Origin: Phnomibacter ginsenosidimutans
GTDB taxonomy: Bacteria; Bacteroidota; Bacteroidia; Chitinophagales; Chitinophagaceae
Reading direction: 5' to 3'
DNA length: 64,000 nt
NCBI RefSeq assembly: GCF_009740285.1
Contig: NZ_CP046566.1
Span: 1,170,501 to 1,234,500 of the forward strand
Below, one piece after another: positions 9,074-21,145 of the stretch (within the stretch, counting starts at the first letter, position 1; each line of letters begins with the position of its first letter). The position numbers and the translations under genes were made by a program. The notes beneath the pieces were generated by a model, which made no database searches, was not told the DNA's origin, and saw only the letters and a program-made list of their open reading frames with translations.

Positions 9074-10398
9074 ATGATGAAATTGATGCTGCGTCTTTTT
9101 TCTTACTACTGGGTTGTCATTGTGCGGTGTTTTTGCCGGCACAAAAACTATCGCCGGTGGTTTGCGGCATCACTACGGTGGGCGATGGTTGGGCTGGCAA
9201 TTCTGTCAACACCGTCATCTTTCGCAAGCATGCACTTACTTCTGTTGCCGATACGCAATTCATTGCCTACTACAATCAGGCAGGAAACGTAGTGCTGGGC
9301 AAACGCCATGTTGCCGATACGGGTTGGCAAACAGTTGTCACAGCTTTTACAGGCAATATTCATGATGCCCATAACAGCATCAGCATTGTGGCCGATGCGG
9401 CGGGCTACCTGCACATGGCATGGGATCATCACGGGCATCCGTTGCATTATGCCAAAAGTGAGGCACCGGGTTCGCTCCGGTTGCATAGCATGGAAATGAT
9501 AGGCACTCAGGAGCAAAAAGTAACCTACCCGGAATTTCATGCCTTGCCCAACGGGCAGCTCATTTTTTTGTACCGCGATGGCAGTTCGGGCAATGGCAAT
9601 CTTGTCATCAACAGCTATAACCCCGCCACCGGGCGCTGGAAACGGATGCACAATAATTTGATTGATGGCGAAGGATTGCGCAATGCATACTGGCAGGCAT
9701 GTGTAGACGCGAAAGGAAGATTGCATGTATCGTGGGTGTGGCGGGAGAGCCCCGATGTAGCCAGCAATCATGACATGTGCTATGCAGTATCGGCCGATGG
9801 CGGCGATACCTGGCAACAATCGAATGGTAAAAAATATGATTTGCCTATTACTGCTGCCTCTGCAGAAATAGCGTGGCGCATTCCGCAACGCAGCGAACTG
9901 ATGAATCAAACGTCCATGGCGGCCAACGATAAAGGAGAACCTTTTATCATCAGCTATTGGCGAGGCGCTGGCAATGTGCCGCAATACCAGTTGTTGTACA
10001 GGCAAAAAGGTGAGTGGCAACACAGCGATTTGGGATTCAGGAAAATGAATTTTACACTCAGCGGAATGGGCACCAAGAGCATTCCTATATCGAGACCGCA
10101 ATTGGTGATTGGGCAAAAAAGACGACACAGTACCGTGCACGTTGTTTTCAGAGATGCAGAACGAAACAGTGTTATCAGCATTGCGAGTGCTGCTGTAAAA
10201 AGCCGCAAGCCTTTGCAATGGCAGCTGGCAGATGTGTATGAACAATCCGTTGCTGCATGGGAGCCCAACTATGATGTGGCACAATGGACAAATAATAAGC
10301 AGCTGTATTTGTTTGTACAACAAGTGGTACAGGCCGATGCGGAAGGACTGATTAAAACAAAGCCAACACCGGTGCAGGTGTTGCAGGTAAAATGGTAG
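9074..10398 (+). CDS. BNR_4 beta-propeller protein (PL24/PL25/GH145-like), frameshifted signal peptide
   Basis: About 441 residues, secreted. The body (frame 1) has the hallmarks of the BNR_4 family PF15892, which contains ulvan lyases PL24/PL25 and the GH145 rhamnosidases: NSISIVADAAGYLHMAWDHH, NAYWQACVDAKGRLHVSWVW and NHDMCYAVSADGGDTW. The continuous frame has no sensible start; the ATG at 9074 begins MMKLMLRL in another frame. Adding one T to the T6 run at 9096-9101 yields MMKLMLRLFFLLLGCHC followed by AVFLPAQ, an ordinary signal peptide, so I annotate across that one-base frameshift. The following GH105 hydrolase, which acts on unsaturated uronic ends made by lyases, makes a lyase role more likely than a hydrolase one, but I cannot identify the catalytic residues with confidence. 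Confidence 0.75.
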
Positions 10399-10402
10399 TG
10401 GT

Positions 10403-11563
10403 ATGATAACGAGATGGACAAACACACAAGCCTACGTTGTAGCAACGATGATTGCAGTTGTGCTATCGATGGCCTGTGGACATACGCAAAAAGCAACGCA
10501 GACTGCTGCTGCGCAGCAACAAGTGTTGCAGCTCATTCATTTGGTCAACAATAACTGGCAGCAAACACATCAACCCACCGTGAATGCATTTTGGGACAAT
10601 GCTGCATACCATACGGGCAATATGGAAGTGTATGCACTCACGAAGCACGAACCTTACCGGGAATATTCTACTCAATGGGCTACCCACAACCAGTGGAAAG
10701 GTGCCAAATCGGATGATATCAGCAAATGGAAATTGACCTACGGCGAAACAGATGAATATGTGTTGTTTGGCGATTGGCAAATCTGTTTTCAGACTTACAT
10801 AGATCTGTATAAGTTACAACCCGACGAATCCAAAATAGCCCGTGCAAAGCAAGTGATGCAATACCAGATACAAACGCCGAGAAATGATTACTGGTGGTGG
10901 AGCGATGGCTTGTACATGGTAATGCCGGTGATGACGAAAATGTATAGCATCACGAAGGAGCCTTTGTATTTAGAAAAGCTCTACAGCTATTTGCAATTTG
11001 CCGACAGCATTATGTACGATGATTCAGAAGGCTTGTATTTCAGGGATGCGAGGTATGTTTATCCCAAACACAAAACAGCAAGTGGCGGAAAAGATTTTTG
11101 GTCGAGGGGTAATGGTTGGGTAGTAGCCGGGCTTGCCAAACTGTTGCAGGATTTGCCAGCACAGGATGCACACCGGTTGTTTTATGAAAACAAGTTGAAA
11201 AGCATGGCAGCTGCTTTAAAAAAATGTCAGCATGCCGATGGCTACTGGACCCGCAGTCTTACCGACGAAAAACAATCGCCCGGCTTTGAAACCAGTGGTA
11301 CTGCATTTTTTACCTACGGCATTTTGTGGGGCATCAATCATGGTTTGCTAAGTAAGGTGGAGTATGGCCCCGTAGTGGAAAAAGCATGGCAGGCTTTAAC
11401 GACAACGGCGGTACAACCCAATGGCACCATTGGTTATGTACAGCCCATTGGCGAAAGAGCAATTCCGGGACAAATCGTAGATAAAAATTCAACGGCCAAC
11501 TTTGGTGTAGGTGCATGGCTGCTGGCTGCCTGCGAAATGTATCGCTATCTGGGTAAGAAATAA
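10403..11563 (+). CDS. GH105 unsaturated rhamnogalacturonyl/glucuronyl hydrolase, lipoprotein
   Basis: A 386-residue (alpha/alpha)6-barrel enzyme of family GH105 (PF07470), which removes the 4,5-unsaturated uronic acid left at chain ends by polysaccharide lyases. Visible motifs are YGETDEYVLFGDWQ, WWWSDGLYMVMPVM (carrying the family's catalytic Asp), DFWSRGNGWVVAGLAK and a C-terminal STANFGVGAWLLAACEMY. The N-terminus has a lipobox (AVVLSMACG, Cys25), so it should be membrane-anchored, probably facing the periplasm. It starts four bases after the BNR propeller gene and is clearly co-transcribed with it; the pair looks like a lyase plus its exo-acting partner. Substrate (galacturonate-, glucuronate- or iduronate-ended) is not predictable. 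Confidence 0.9.
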   Translation: MITRWTNTQAYVVATMIAVVLSMACGHTQKATQTAAAQQQVLQLIHLVNNNWQQTHQPTVNAFWDNAAYHTGNMEVYALTKHEPYREYSTQWATHNQWKGAKSDDISKWKLTYGETDEYVLFGDWQICFQTYIDLYKLQPDESKIARAKQVMQYQIQTPRNDYWWWSDGLYMVMPVMTKMYSITKEPLYLEKLYSYLQFADSIMYDDSEGLYFRDARYVYPKHKTASGGKDFWSRGNGWVVAGLAKLLQDLPAQDAHRLFYENKLKSMAAALKKCQHADGYWTRSLTDEKQSPGFETSGTAFFTYGILWGINHGLLSKVEYGPVVEKAWQALTTTAVQPNGTIGYVQPIGERAIPGQIVDKNSTANFGVGAWLLAACEMYRYLGKK

Positions 11564-11680
11564 TCAAAGAAGCACGTCGGGTTTTTCTTTCAACAACCTA
11601 CAAACGCAAACAACATCTTACACACAACAAAACAGTAATAAAAGAAAGCAAACAAACAGCGAAAACAGAAGGAGCACAAG

Positions 11681-12721
11681 ATGTTTAGCATTCACGAACA
11701 TGCACATACAAGATTGAATTTACTTACCGGCGATTGGGTGTTGGTATCGCCACACCGTACCAAACGACCATGGCAGGGCAAAGTAGAAACACTGCCCGCC
11801 GACAATCGACCGGCGTACGATGCTACCTGCTACTTATGCCCCGGCAATAAACGGGCCGATGGTGCTACCAATCCTGACTATACCGATTCATTTGTGTTTG
11901 TCAATGATTTTTCGGCATTGCTGACCGATACGCCCGATGGAGATGTAAACATTAATGGATTGCTGCAGGCCAAAAGCGCCAAAGGCATTTGCAAAGTCAT
12001 CAGCTTTTCGCCCGATCATAGCAAAACTTTGCCAACGCTGCCCGTAAGTACCATTGCCAAAGTGATTGATTTGTGGTGTGCTGAAATGACGAGCATTGCG
12101 CAGGACAAAGACATTCAGTACATCCAGATTTTTGAAAACAAGGGTGATATTATGGGCTGCTCCAACCCGCACCCACACGGACAAATTTGGGCACAAAACA
12201 GTGTGCCGCTTGAAGTAAGTAAAGAGACGAAGCAGCAGCAGCAATACTACGAACGTTACTGGCGCACCTTGCTCAGCGATTATGTAAACACCGAGCTACA
12301 ACAGCAGGAGCGGATAGTGCTGGAGCATGAGCATTTTGTAGCATTGGTTCCCTTTTGGGCGGTATGGCCATTCGAAACGATGATTGTGCCCAAACGCCCC
12401 ATGGCGCAAATCAATGAGATGACGCAAGATGAACGACTAGCATTTGCCATCATGCTCAAAGAACTCACTGCCAAGTATGATAATCTTTTTCATGTTTCCT
12501 TTCCTTATTCGGCCGGTATCCATCAGGCGCCGGTGAATAACGGGCAACATCCGGCGTGGCACTGGCACATGCATTTTTACCCGCCATTGCTTCGCTCTGC
12601 TACTGTGAAAAAATTTATGGTTGGCTACGAAATGCTGGCCAATCCACAACGGGATGTAACGCCAGAGTGGGCCGCAGAAAGATTGCGTAGCTTGCCGGTA
12701 AAGCATTATAAAGAAATGTAG
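11681..12721 (+). CDS. galT: Galactose-1-phosphate uridylyltransferase
   Basis: A 346-residue cytoplasmic Leloir-pathway enzyme that swaps UMP between UDP-glucose and galactose-1-phosphate. The active-site triad HPH occurs in GCSNPHPHGQIW; His166 is the expected nucleophile, the same number as in E. coli GalT. Zinc-site and substrate motifs are visible: CYLCPGN near residue 50 and WHWHMHFYPPLLR near 290. Unusually for this phylum a strong Shine-Dalgarno match, AGAAGGAG (11667-11674), lies six bases before the ATG. It joins a beta-galactosidase, which would release the galactose, to central metabolism. No galactokinase or epimerase gene is in the window. Confidence 0.96.
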   Translation: MFSIHEHAHTRLNLLTGDWVLVSPHRTKRPWQGKVETLPADNRPAYDATCYLCPGNKRADGATNPDYTDSFVFVNDFSALLTDTPDGDVNINGLLQAKSAKGICKVISFSPDHSKTLPTLPVSTIAKVIDLWCAEMTSIAQDKDIQYIQIFENKGDIMGCSNPHPHGQIWAQNSVPLEVSKETKQQQQYYERYWRTLLSDYVNTELQQQERIVLEHEHFVALVPFWAVWPFETMIVPKRPMAQINEMTQDERLAFAIMLKELTAKYDNLFHVSFPYSAGIHQAPVNNGQHPAWHWHMHFYPPLLRSATVKKFMVGYEMLANPQRDVTPEWAAERLRSLPVKHYKEM

Positions 12722-12781
12722 TACCTGTAGGCCAAAAGCCTATAGTATAGGTAAGTAAAGAATGACTAGATCTTTTCATAA

Positions 12782-16006
<3,225 letters not shown>

Positions 16007-16033
16007 CATCGCTTACTTCAATTGATCAATACA

Positions 16034-16077
16034 AATACCCGTCGGGAAATGCGTATGGCACCGGCGGGTATTTTTTT
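16034..16077 (+). terminator. Rho-independent terminator after the GH2 gene
   Basis: AATACCCGTCGG (16034-16045) pairs with CCGGCGGGTATT (16061-16072), 12 bp with one G-U, a 15-base loop and a run of seven T at 16071-16077. It separates the lyase/GH2 cluster from the susC operon. Confidence 0.92.
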
Positions 16078-16132
16078 ATGCATTGCTGTGGCTGCCAACG
16101 TTGTTGCGGTACACAGAGCCGCTGCATTCGAA

Positions 16133-16265
16133 GGGGGGATTTAGCGAAAGCCTTGCCGGCATTGAATTTCAAGAAATGGGGGAGTGAATTTTACCCCCAA
16201 AGGCTGCCGTCAGAAAAAAGCTGCAAATACTGAAAATACCCCCCTTTTTTTACTATTCACCCCCC
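16133..16265 (+). promoter_or_regulatory. C/G-run cluster upstream of susC (copy B), candidate HTCS operator
   Basis: This 364-base gene-free stretch (16007-16370) holds the terminator above and then a series of runs: G6 at 16133, G5 at 16178, C5 at 16194, C6 at 16239, T7 at 16245 and C6 at 16260. GAATTTTACCCCC at 16186 and GAAAATACCCCCC at 16232 resemble GAATTTACCCCC at 8879. The block CCCCCC-T7-N8-CCCCCC at 16239-16265 matches copy A at 8886-8912. It ends about 105 bases before the SusC start codon, a normal place for an activator site. Binding by the HTCS is inferred, not shown. Confidence 0.42.
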
Positions 16266-16370
16266 TAGGTAAGCGTATACAATTGCTCACTTTCAACCTA
16301 TGAAAATGTGCAAGGCAGTATAACGAGCTGTTCTCCTCATTTTCTATTCATCAACTTCAATTGCTGTCCT

Positions 16371-19300
16371 ATGACGAAAAAATCCCGATTGTTTGGGAGG
16401 ATGAACGCTGCTGTCAGCTTCGCCTCCTACGGAAAAAGCGTAGCTGCTTTTCTCTTGTTTGTTTCGATGCTGTTGGCATCGCTGAGTTCGCAAGTATTTG
16501 CTCAATCAACCAAAGTAACCGGCACCATTAAGGATGCTGAAACGGGTGACCCCATTGTTTCGGCAACGGTGATGCTGAAATCAAAAAAAGCGGCCACTAC
16601 TACAGATGCTTTAGGCCTGTTTAGTATTTCGGCTGTGGCCGGCGATGTGCTGGTCATTTCCAACGTGGGTTTTCAAACACTTGAAGTACCTGTAGATCTT
16701 ACAGCACCCATGACCATTCAATTAAAAGCAACCAACCGCCAGTTGGGCGAAGTGGTAGTGGTAGGTTATGGTACCCGCAAACGTTCCGACATTACCGGTG
16801 CGGTAGCTTCAGTTCCTAAAACCCGTTTATCGCAGTTGCCGGTCACCAATGTGCTGCATGCCATTGAAGGTTCGGTAGCAGGGGTAAACATCACCCAAAA
16901 CTCCAATGTGCCGGGTAGCTCAGCTTCGGTATTGGTGCGGGGGCAAAATACCATTACCGCCGGCACAGGTCCGTTTATTGTGGTAGATGGTGTGCCCTTC
17001 AGCAAAACCGGTAGTGTAACCAATGACATCAACCCCAACGATATTGCTTCCATCGAGATATTGAAAGACGCCAGTGCCACGGCTATATATGGTGTAAATG
17101 GTGCGAATGGTGTTATTCTCATTACTACCAAAAGAGGCACCACAGGCAAGCCGGTGATTAAATACAATGCCTACATGGGTTTGGACAACCTGGCACATAT
17201 CCTCGATCCATCGAGCCCGGAAGCATACGTAAAAAAATATGCCGATTGGTGGAAACAGGTCAACCCGACTTCTACCCAAACCAATGTGCTGCCCACACAA
17301 TTTGAAAGAGCCAACTATGCCGCCGGCAAAAAAGTAGACTGGCTGGATGAAGTGTTGCAGCAAGGCATTATGCAAGACCATAACCTGAGCATTTCTGGTG
17401 GGTCAAAAGATTTTCGCTACTACGTAAGCGGCGACTTTATGAAACAACAGGGCGCCGTAAAAGGGTATCAGTACAAACGGGCGAACCTGCGTGCTAATCT
17501 CGATGCTACCATCACTGATTATCTGACCATTGGTACCACCATTTCTTACACCAACAACAACTACGATGGTGGCCGTGCCAACTTCTACCTGGCTACTGCT
17601 ATGAGTCCGTATGGCTCTTTGTACGATGCCAATGGCAACTATGCCATTTACCCCATGTACGAAGAATTGTTGTACAAAAATCCACTGAGTGGTTTGAACA
17701 ACGACCGCACTGACCGCAGCAATAATTTGATTGGAAACGGATATGCCGAAATCAAATTTGGCGGTGCCTTGCAAGGGTTGAAATACCGCTTCAATGCGGG
17801 CTACACATTTGTAACCACAAGGTATGGCTACTATGAAGGCCGCAGTTTCGACAACCAATTGGGCACTGCCAATGTGAGCAGTTCTGAAACCAACAACTGG
17901 GTAGCAGAAAACATTCTCACCTATACAAAAGACTTCGGTATGCATCACCTCGATTTTACCGGATTGTATAGTGCTCAACAACGTAACTACTTTACCTACG
18001 GGGCAAACGCTACCGGCTTCATCAACGATGAACTTTCATACAACCGTTTGGAAGCAGGCGCCACACAAACATCGAGCTCTTACCGCGATAAGTACAGCCT
18101 CAACTCTATGATGGCAAGGGTAAACTATACCTATGATGGTCGCTATTTGCTCACCGCCACCATTCGTCGTGATGGCTCAAGTGTAATGGGCGGCAACACC
18201 AGCAAGTATGGCAATTTTCCATCGGTAGCTGTGGGCTGGAACATCACCCGCGAAAAATTCATGCAAAGCCAAAAGGTAGTAGACAACCTGAAACTGCGCA
18301 GCTCTTATGGTATGGCGGGCAATGAAGCCATTTCTGTATATGGCACCATTACCACTGCCGGTACTGTTCGTTTTCCATTTGGTGGCAACTCTACCATTGG
18401 TGTGTTGGCCAGCAATTTGGGTAATGGCAACCTGCATTGGGAAAGTGCAAAAACACTCAACGTTGGTCTCGACTTTGCTGTGTTGAAAAACAGAATCAAT
18501 GGTACGTTGGATTACTACAGCACTCAAACTTCAGATTTGTTGCTGCGCAGAAACCTGCCCATTATTACTGGTTATGGCAGCATTCTCGACAACCTGGGTA
18601 AAACAGCCAACAGAGGTATTGAGCTGATGCTGAATGCTGATGTTATTTCGAAGAAAGATTTTAAATGGCAGGCCTCTGTAAACTTTGCAACCAACAAAAA
18701 CAAGATTGTTGATTTGTATGGCGATGGTAAAGATGACATTGGCAACCGCTGGTTTATTGGTAAGCCCATCGGCATCATCTGGGATTACAAAATGGTGGGT
18801 GTATGGCAAGAAGGCGAAGATGCTTCACAGTGGGACCCTGGTGCCAAGCCTGGCGATCTGAAATTTGCCGACATCAATGGCGATAAAAAAATTACAGCAG
18901 ATGACCGCACCGTGTTGGGACAAACCGCACCCAAGTGGACAGGTGGTATCACCAATACTTTCCACTACAAAAATTTCCACCTCAATATTTTTATTCAAAC
19001 ATTCCAGGGTGCATTGCGCAATAACGTAACGCTGACTTATGCCGACGAAGCAGGCCGTATGAATATTCCTGCAGAAACCGGCTACTGGACAGCAGAGAAC
19101 AAGAGCAATACACGTCCATCGTTGCGCTATACCAACCCTCGTGGTTATGGCTATGCTTCCGACAACAGCTACACCCGTTTGAAAGATGTAACACTGAGCT
19201 ACGTATTTCCACAAAGTGCACTCGACAGAATGAAACTTGCTGCCATGACGTTGTATGTGAGTGGTCGTAACCTCTACACATTTACCAACTGGGTTGGTTG

Positions 19301-19403
19301 GGATCCTGAATTCAACTATTCTTTCCGCGGTTCCGGCGATTGGACCAACAACTACCCACAAACAAGAACCATTGTGTTTGGTGTAAACGTTTCGCTCCGT
19401 TGA
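16371..19403 (+). CDS. SusC/RagA TonB-dependent oligosaccharide transporter
   Basis: A 1010-residue outer-membrane transporter. The frame extends to 16308, but the ATG at 16371 gives the long signal peptide ending SLSSQVFAQ. Domains in order: carboxypeptidase D-like regulatory domain (VTGTIKDAETGDPIVSATVM), TonB-dependent plug with GEVVVVGYGTRKRSDITGAV and [15 protein letters not shown], then the 22-strand barrel, with LKFADINGDKKITADDRTVL near the end and a terminal NVSLR. It forms a transporter with the SusD that starts 26 bases later. Its promoter region has the C-run motif. The neighbouring enzymes point to an arabinose- and galactose-containing glycan. Confidence 0.95.
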   Translation: MTKKSRLFGRMNAAVSFASYGKSVAAFLLFVSMLLASLSSQVFAQSTKVTGTIKDAETGDPIVSATVMLKSKKAATTTDALGLFSISAVAGDVLVISNVGFQTLEVPVDLTAPMTIQLKATNRQLGEVVVVGYGTRKRSDITGAVASVPKTRLSQLPVTNVLHAIEGSVAGVNITQNSNVPGSSASVLVRGQNTITAGTGPFIVVDGVPFSKTGSVTNDINPNDIASIEILKDASATAIYGVNGANGVILITTKRGTTGKPVIKYNAYMGLDNLAHILDPSSPEAYVKKYADWWKQVNPTSTQTNVLPTQFERANYAAGKKVDWLDEVLQQGIMQDHNLSISGGSKDFRYYVSGDFMKQQGAVKGYQYKRANLRANLDATITDYLTIGTTISYTNNNYDGGRANFYLATAMSPYGSLYDANGNYAIYPMYEELLYKNPLSGLNNDRTDRSNNLIGNGYAEIKFGGALQGLKYRFNAGYTFVTTRYGYYEGRSFDNQLGTANVSSSETNNWVAENILTYTKDFGMHHLDFTGLYSAQQRNYFTYGANATGFINDELSYNRLEAGATQTSSSYRDKYSLNSMMARVNYTYDGRYLLTATIRRDGSSVMGGNTSKYGNFPSVAVGWNITREKFMQSQKVVDNLKLRSSYGMAGNEAISVYGTITTAGTVRFPFGGNSTIGVLASNLGNGNLHWESAKTLNVGLDFAVLKNRINGTLDYYSTQTSDLLLRRNLPIITGYGSILDNLGKTANRGIELMLNADVISKKDFKWQASVNFATNKNKIVDLYGDGKDDIGNRWFIGKPIGIIWDYKMVGVWQEGEDASQWDPGAKPGDLKFADINGDKKITADDRTVLGQTAPKWTGGITNTFHYKNFHLNIFIQTFQGALRNNVTLTYADEAGRMNIPAETGYWTAENKSNTRPSLRYTNPRGYGYASDNSYTRLKDVTLSYVFPQSALDRMKLAAMTLYVSGRNLYTFTNWVGWDPEFNYSFRGSGDWTNNYPQTRTIVFGVNVSLR

Positions 19404-19429
19404 TTGCTCACCTCAAAATTCTGTTTCAC

Positions 19430-21045
19430 ATGAAGAAGCATATAAAATACCTGCTATATACTGCCACAGCTTTGTTGAGTTTGTCGGCATGCAAAAAGAT
19501 TTTCTGGATGAAGATGTGTATTCATCCTACGCCCCCGCCACCTTGTCCGATTCATTGGGTTTTGAAGCCTCTGTAGTGGGCTTGCACAACCTCATGAGCA
19601 CTTTTTTTAGCTATAGCGATCCGCAAGGCTGGCCCAGTGTGTGGCACAGCGGCACCGACGTGGCTTGGGTGCCACCTACACAGCGTCAGGGCATCGAAAT
19701 TCCTTACTACGATTACAACCAACTCATCACTACCGATGGTGCGGCTTCGTATACCTGGAGCTGGAGCTATCGCATGATTAACAACGCCAATATTCTTATT
19801 AAAAATGCCGAAAATCCAAACCTCACCGGCATGACCCAAAAGAACAAAGACCAGATAGCCGGCGAAGCAAAATTCTTCCGTGCTTATGCGTACAATATTT
19901 TGGCAACGTTGTTTGGAAAAGTACCATTGGTAACGGATCCATTGTCATCGCCTAAAACAGATTTCACCCGCACTTCTCTCGATTCGGTAAATGCGCAAAT
20001 AGAAAAAGACTTGTTGTTTGCCGCAGACAAACTGCCCGACATCGACAATGTGAAATCGAATTCAAAAGGTAAAATGTATGGCCGTATCAACAAGGCCATG
20101 GCCAGCCAGTTGTTGGCAGAAGCATACCTGCGCATGGGCAAGCCTGCACTGGCCGAAGCACAATGCGATTTGGTCATCAACAGTGGTAAGTTTAGTCTTA
20201 CTACTGCCCGCTATGGCAAAAACCTGAACCTGCCCGGCGATCCATTCAGCGACATGTTTGTGTATGGCAACCAGCGTCGTTCGCAGGGCAACCGCGAAGC
20301 CATTTGGGTGTTGGAGCAAGAGAACCCCAGCACAGTAGTGGGTGGTATTACCAATAACCCGCAGCAGCGGCGCAACTGGGGTGCAGCCTACTATCAAATT
20401 GCCGGCATGACCATTTGTGATTCACTGGGAGGCCGCGGTATTGCCCGTCTTCGCCTTACCAACTGGGTGATTTATGATCTGTATGAAAAAACAGACATGC
20501 GCAATTCTGAAAACAACCTGCGCCATCGTTTTTATTACAACACGCCGGGCAATGCCAACTTCGGCAAAGAAGTGCCTTATACAGGTGCAGATACCGTGTT
20601 TAAAATTGCACCGCACACTACCAAGTGGTACCAGTTTGATCCGAATGATGTATTTGGGTTTGCCATGATTAAAGATTTTATGTTGATGCGTTTGGGTGAA
20701 ACCTATTTGCTGAAAGCAGAAGCACAATTCCGTCAGGGAAAATTGGGCGATGCTGCTACCACCATCAATGTTATTCGTGGCAGGGCAGGTGCCAGCCCCG
20801 TGAGTGCCGCCGATATTACACTCGACTTCATACTGGATGAAAGAGCCCGTGAGTTGCTGGCCGAAGAAAACCGCCGCATGACGCTGATGCGTACCGGCAC
20901 CTTGGTTACCCGTACCGTGAAGTACAACACACAACAACACAATCCTGTGCTGGGACTTGCGGCCAAACATTTGTTGCTGCCCATTCCGCAGTCAGAAATC
21001 AACCTGAACAAGGACGCCGTACTGGAACAGAACCCCGGTTATTAA
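19430..21045 (+). CDS. SusD/RagB-type lipoprotein (one-base frameshift near N-terminus)
   Basis: About 538 residues after correction. The ATG at 19430 begins MKKHIKYLLYTATALLSLSA followed by C21-KK, a clear lipobox, but that frame then fails. The rest of the protein is in the next frame from 19489 (KDFLDEDVYSSYAP). Adding one A to the A5 run at 19493-19497 gives the usual SusD start '...SACKKDFLDEDVY', so the break lies exactly in that run. Other family signs are GEAKFFRAYAYNILATLFG, INKAMASQLLAEAYLRMGKP and the C-terminal LLLPIPQSEINLN then QNPGY. It caps the SusC encoded immediately upstream. Confidence 0.92.
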
Positions 21046-21082
21046 ATCATGTCTTTTTCTCATAACAAGTTGTAGTTTGCCT

Positions 21083-21126
21083 GGCTGGTTGATGCATGCA
21101 TGATGCTGCATCAGCCAGCCTTTTTT
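21083..21126 (+). terminator. Strong hairpin with T tail between susD and the GH43-GH43-GH16 gene
   Basis: GGCTGGTTGATGCA (21083-21096) pairs with TGCATCAGCCAGCC (21107-21120), 14 bp with one G-U, a 10-base loop, then six T. The next ATG is only 20 bases further, leaving no room for a separate promoter. It therefore probably acts as a partial terminator that lowers enzyme expression relative to SusCD, or protects the 3' end of the susCD message. Confidence 0.85.
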
Positions 21127-21145
21127 CAAGTTTAGATGAATTGTT

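Noticed and set aside
9148-10425. Minus-strand open frame of 425 codons opposite the BNR propeller gene
   Set aside because: Cys/His/Ile-rich shadow with no recognisable domain; the plus-strand protein has clear family motifs.
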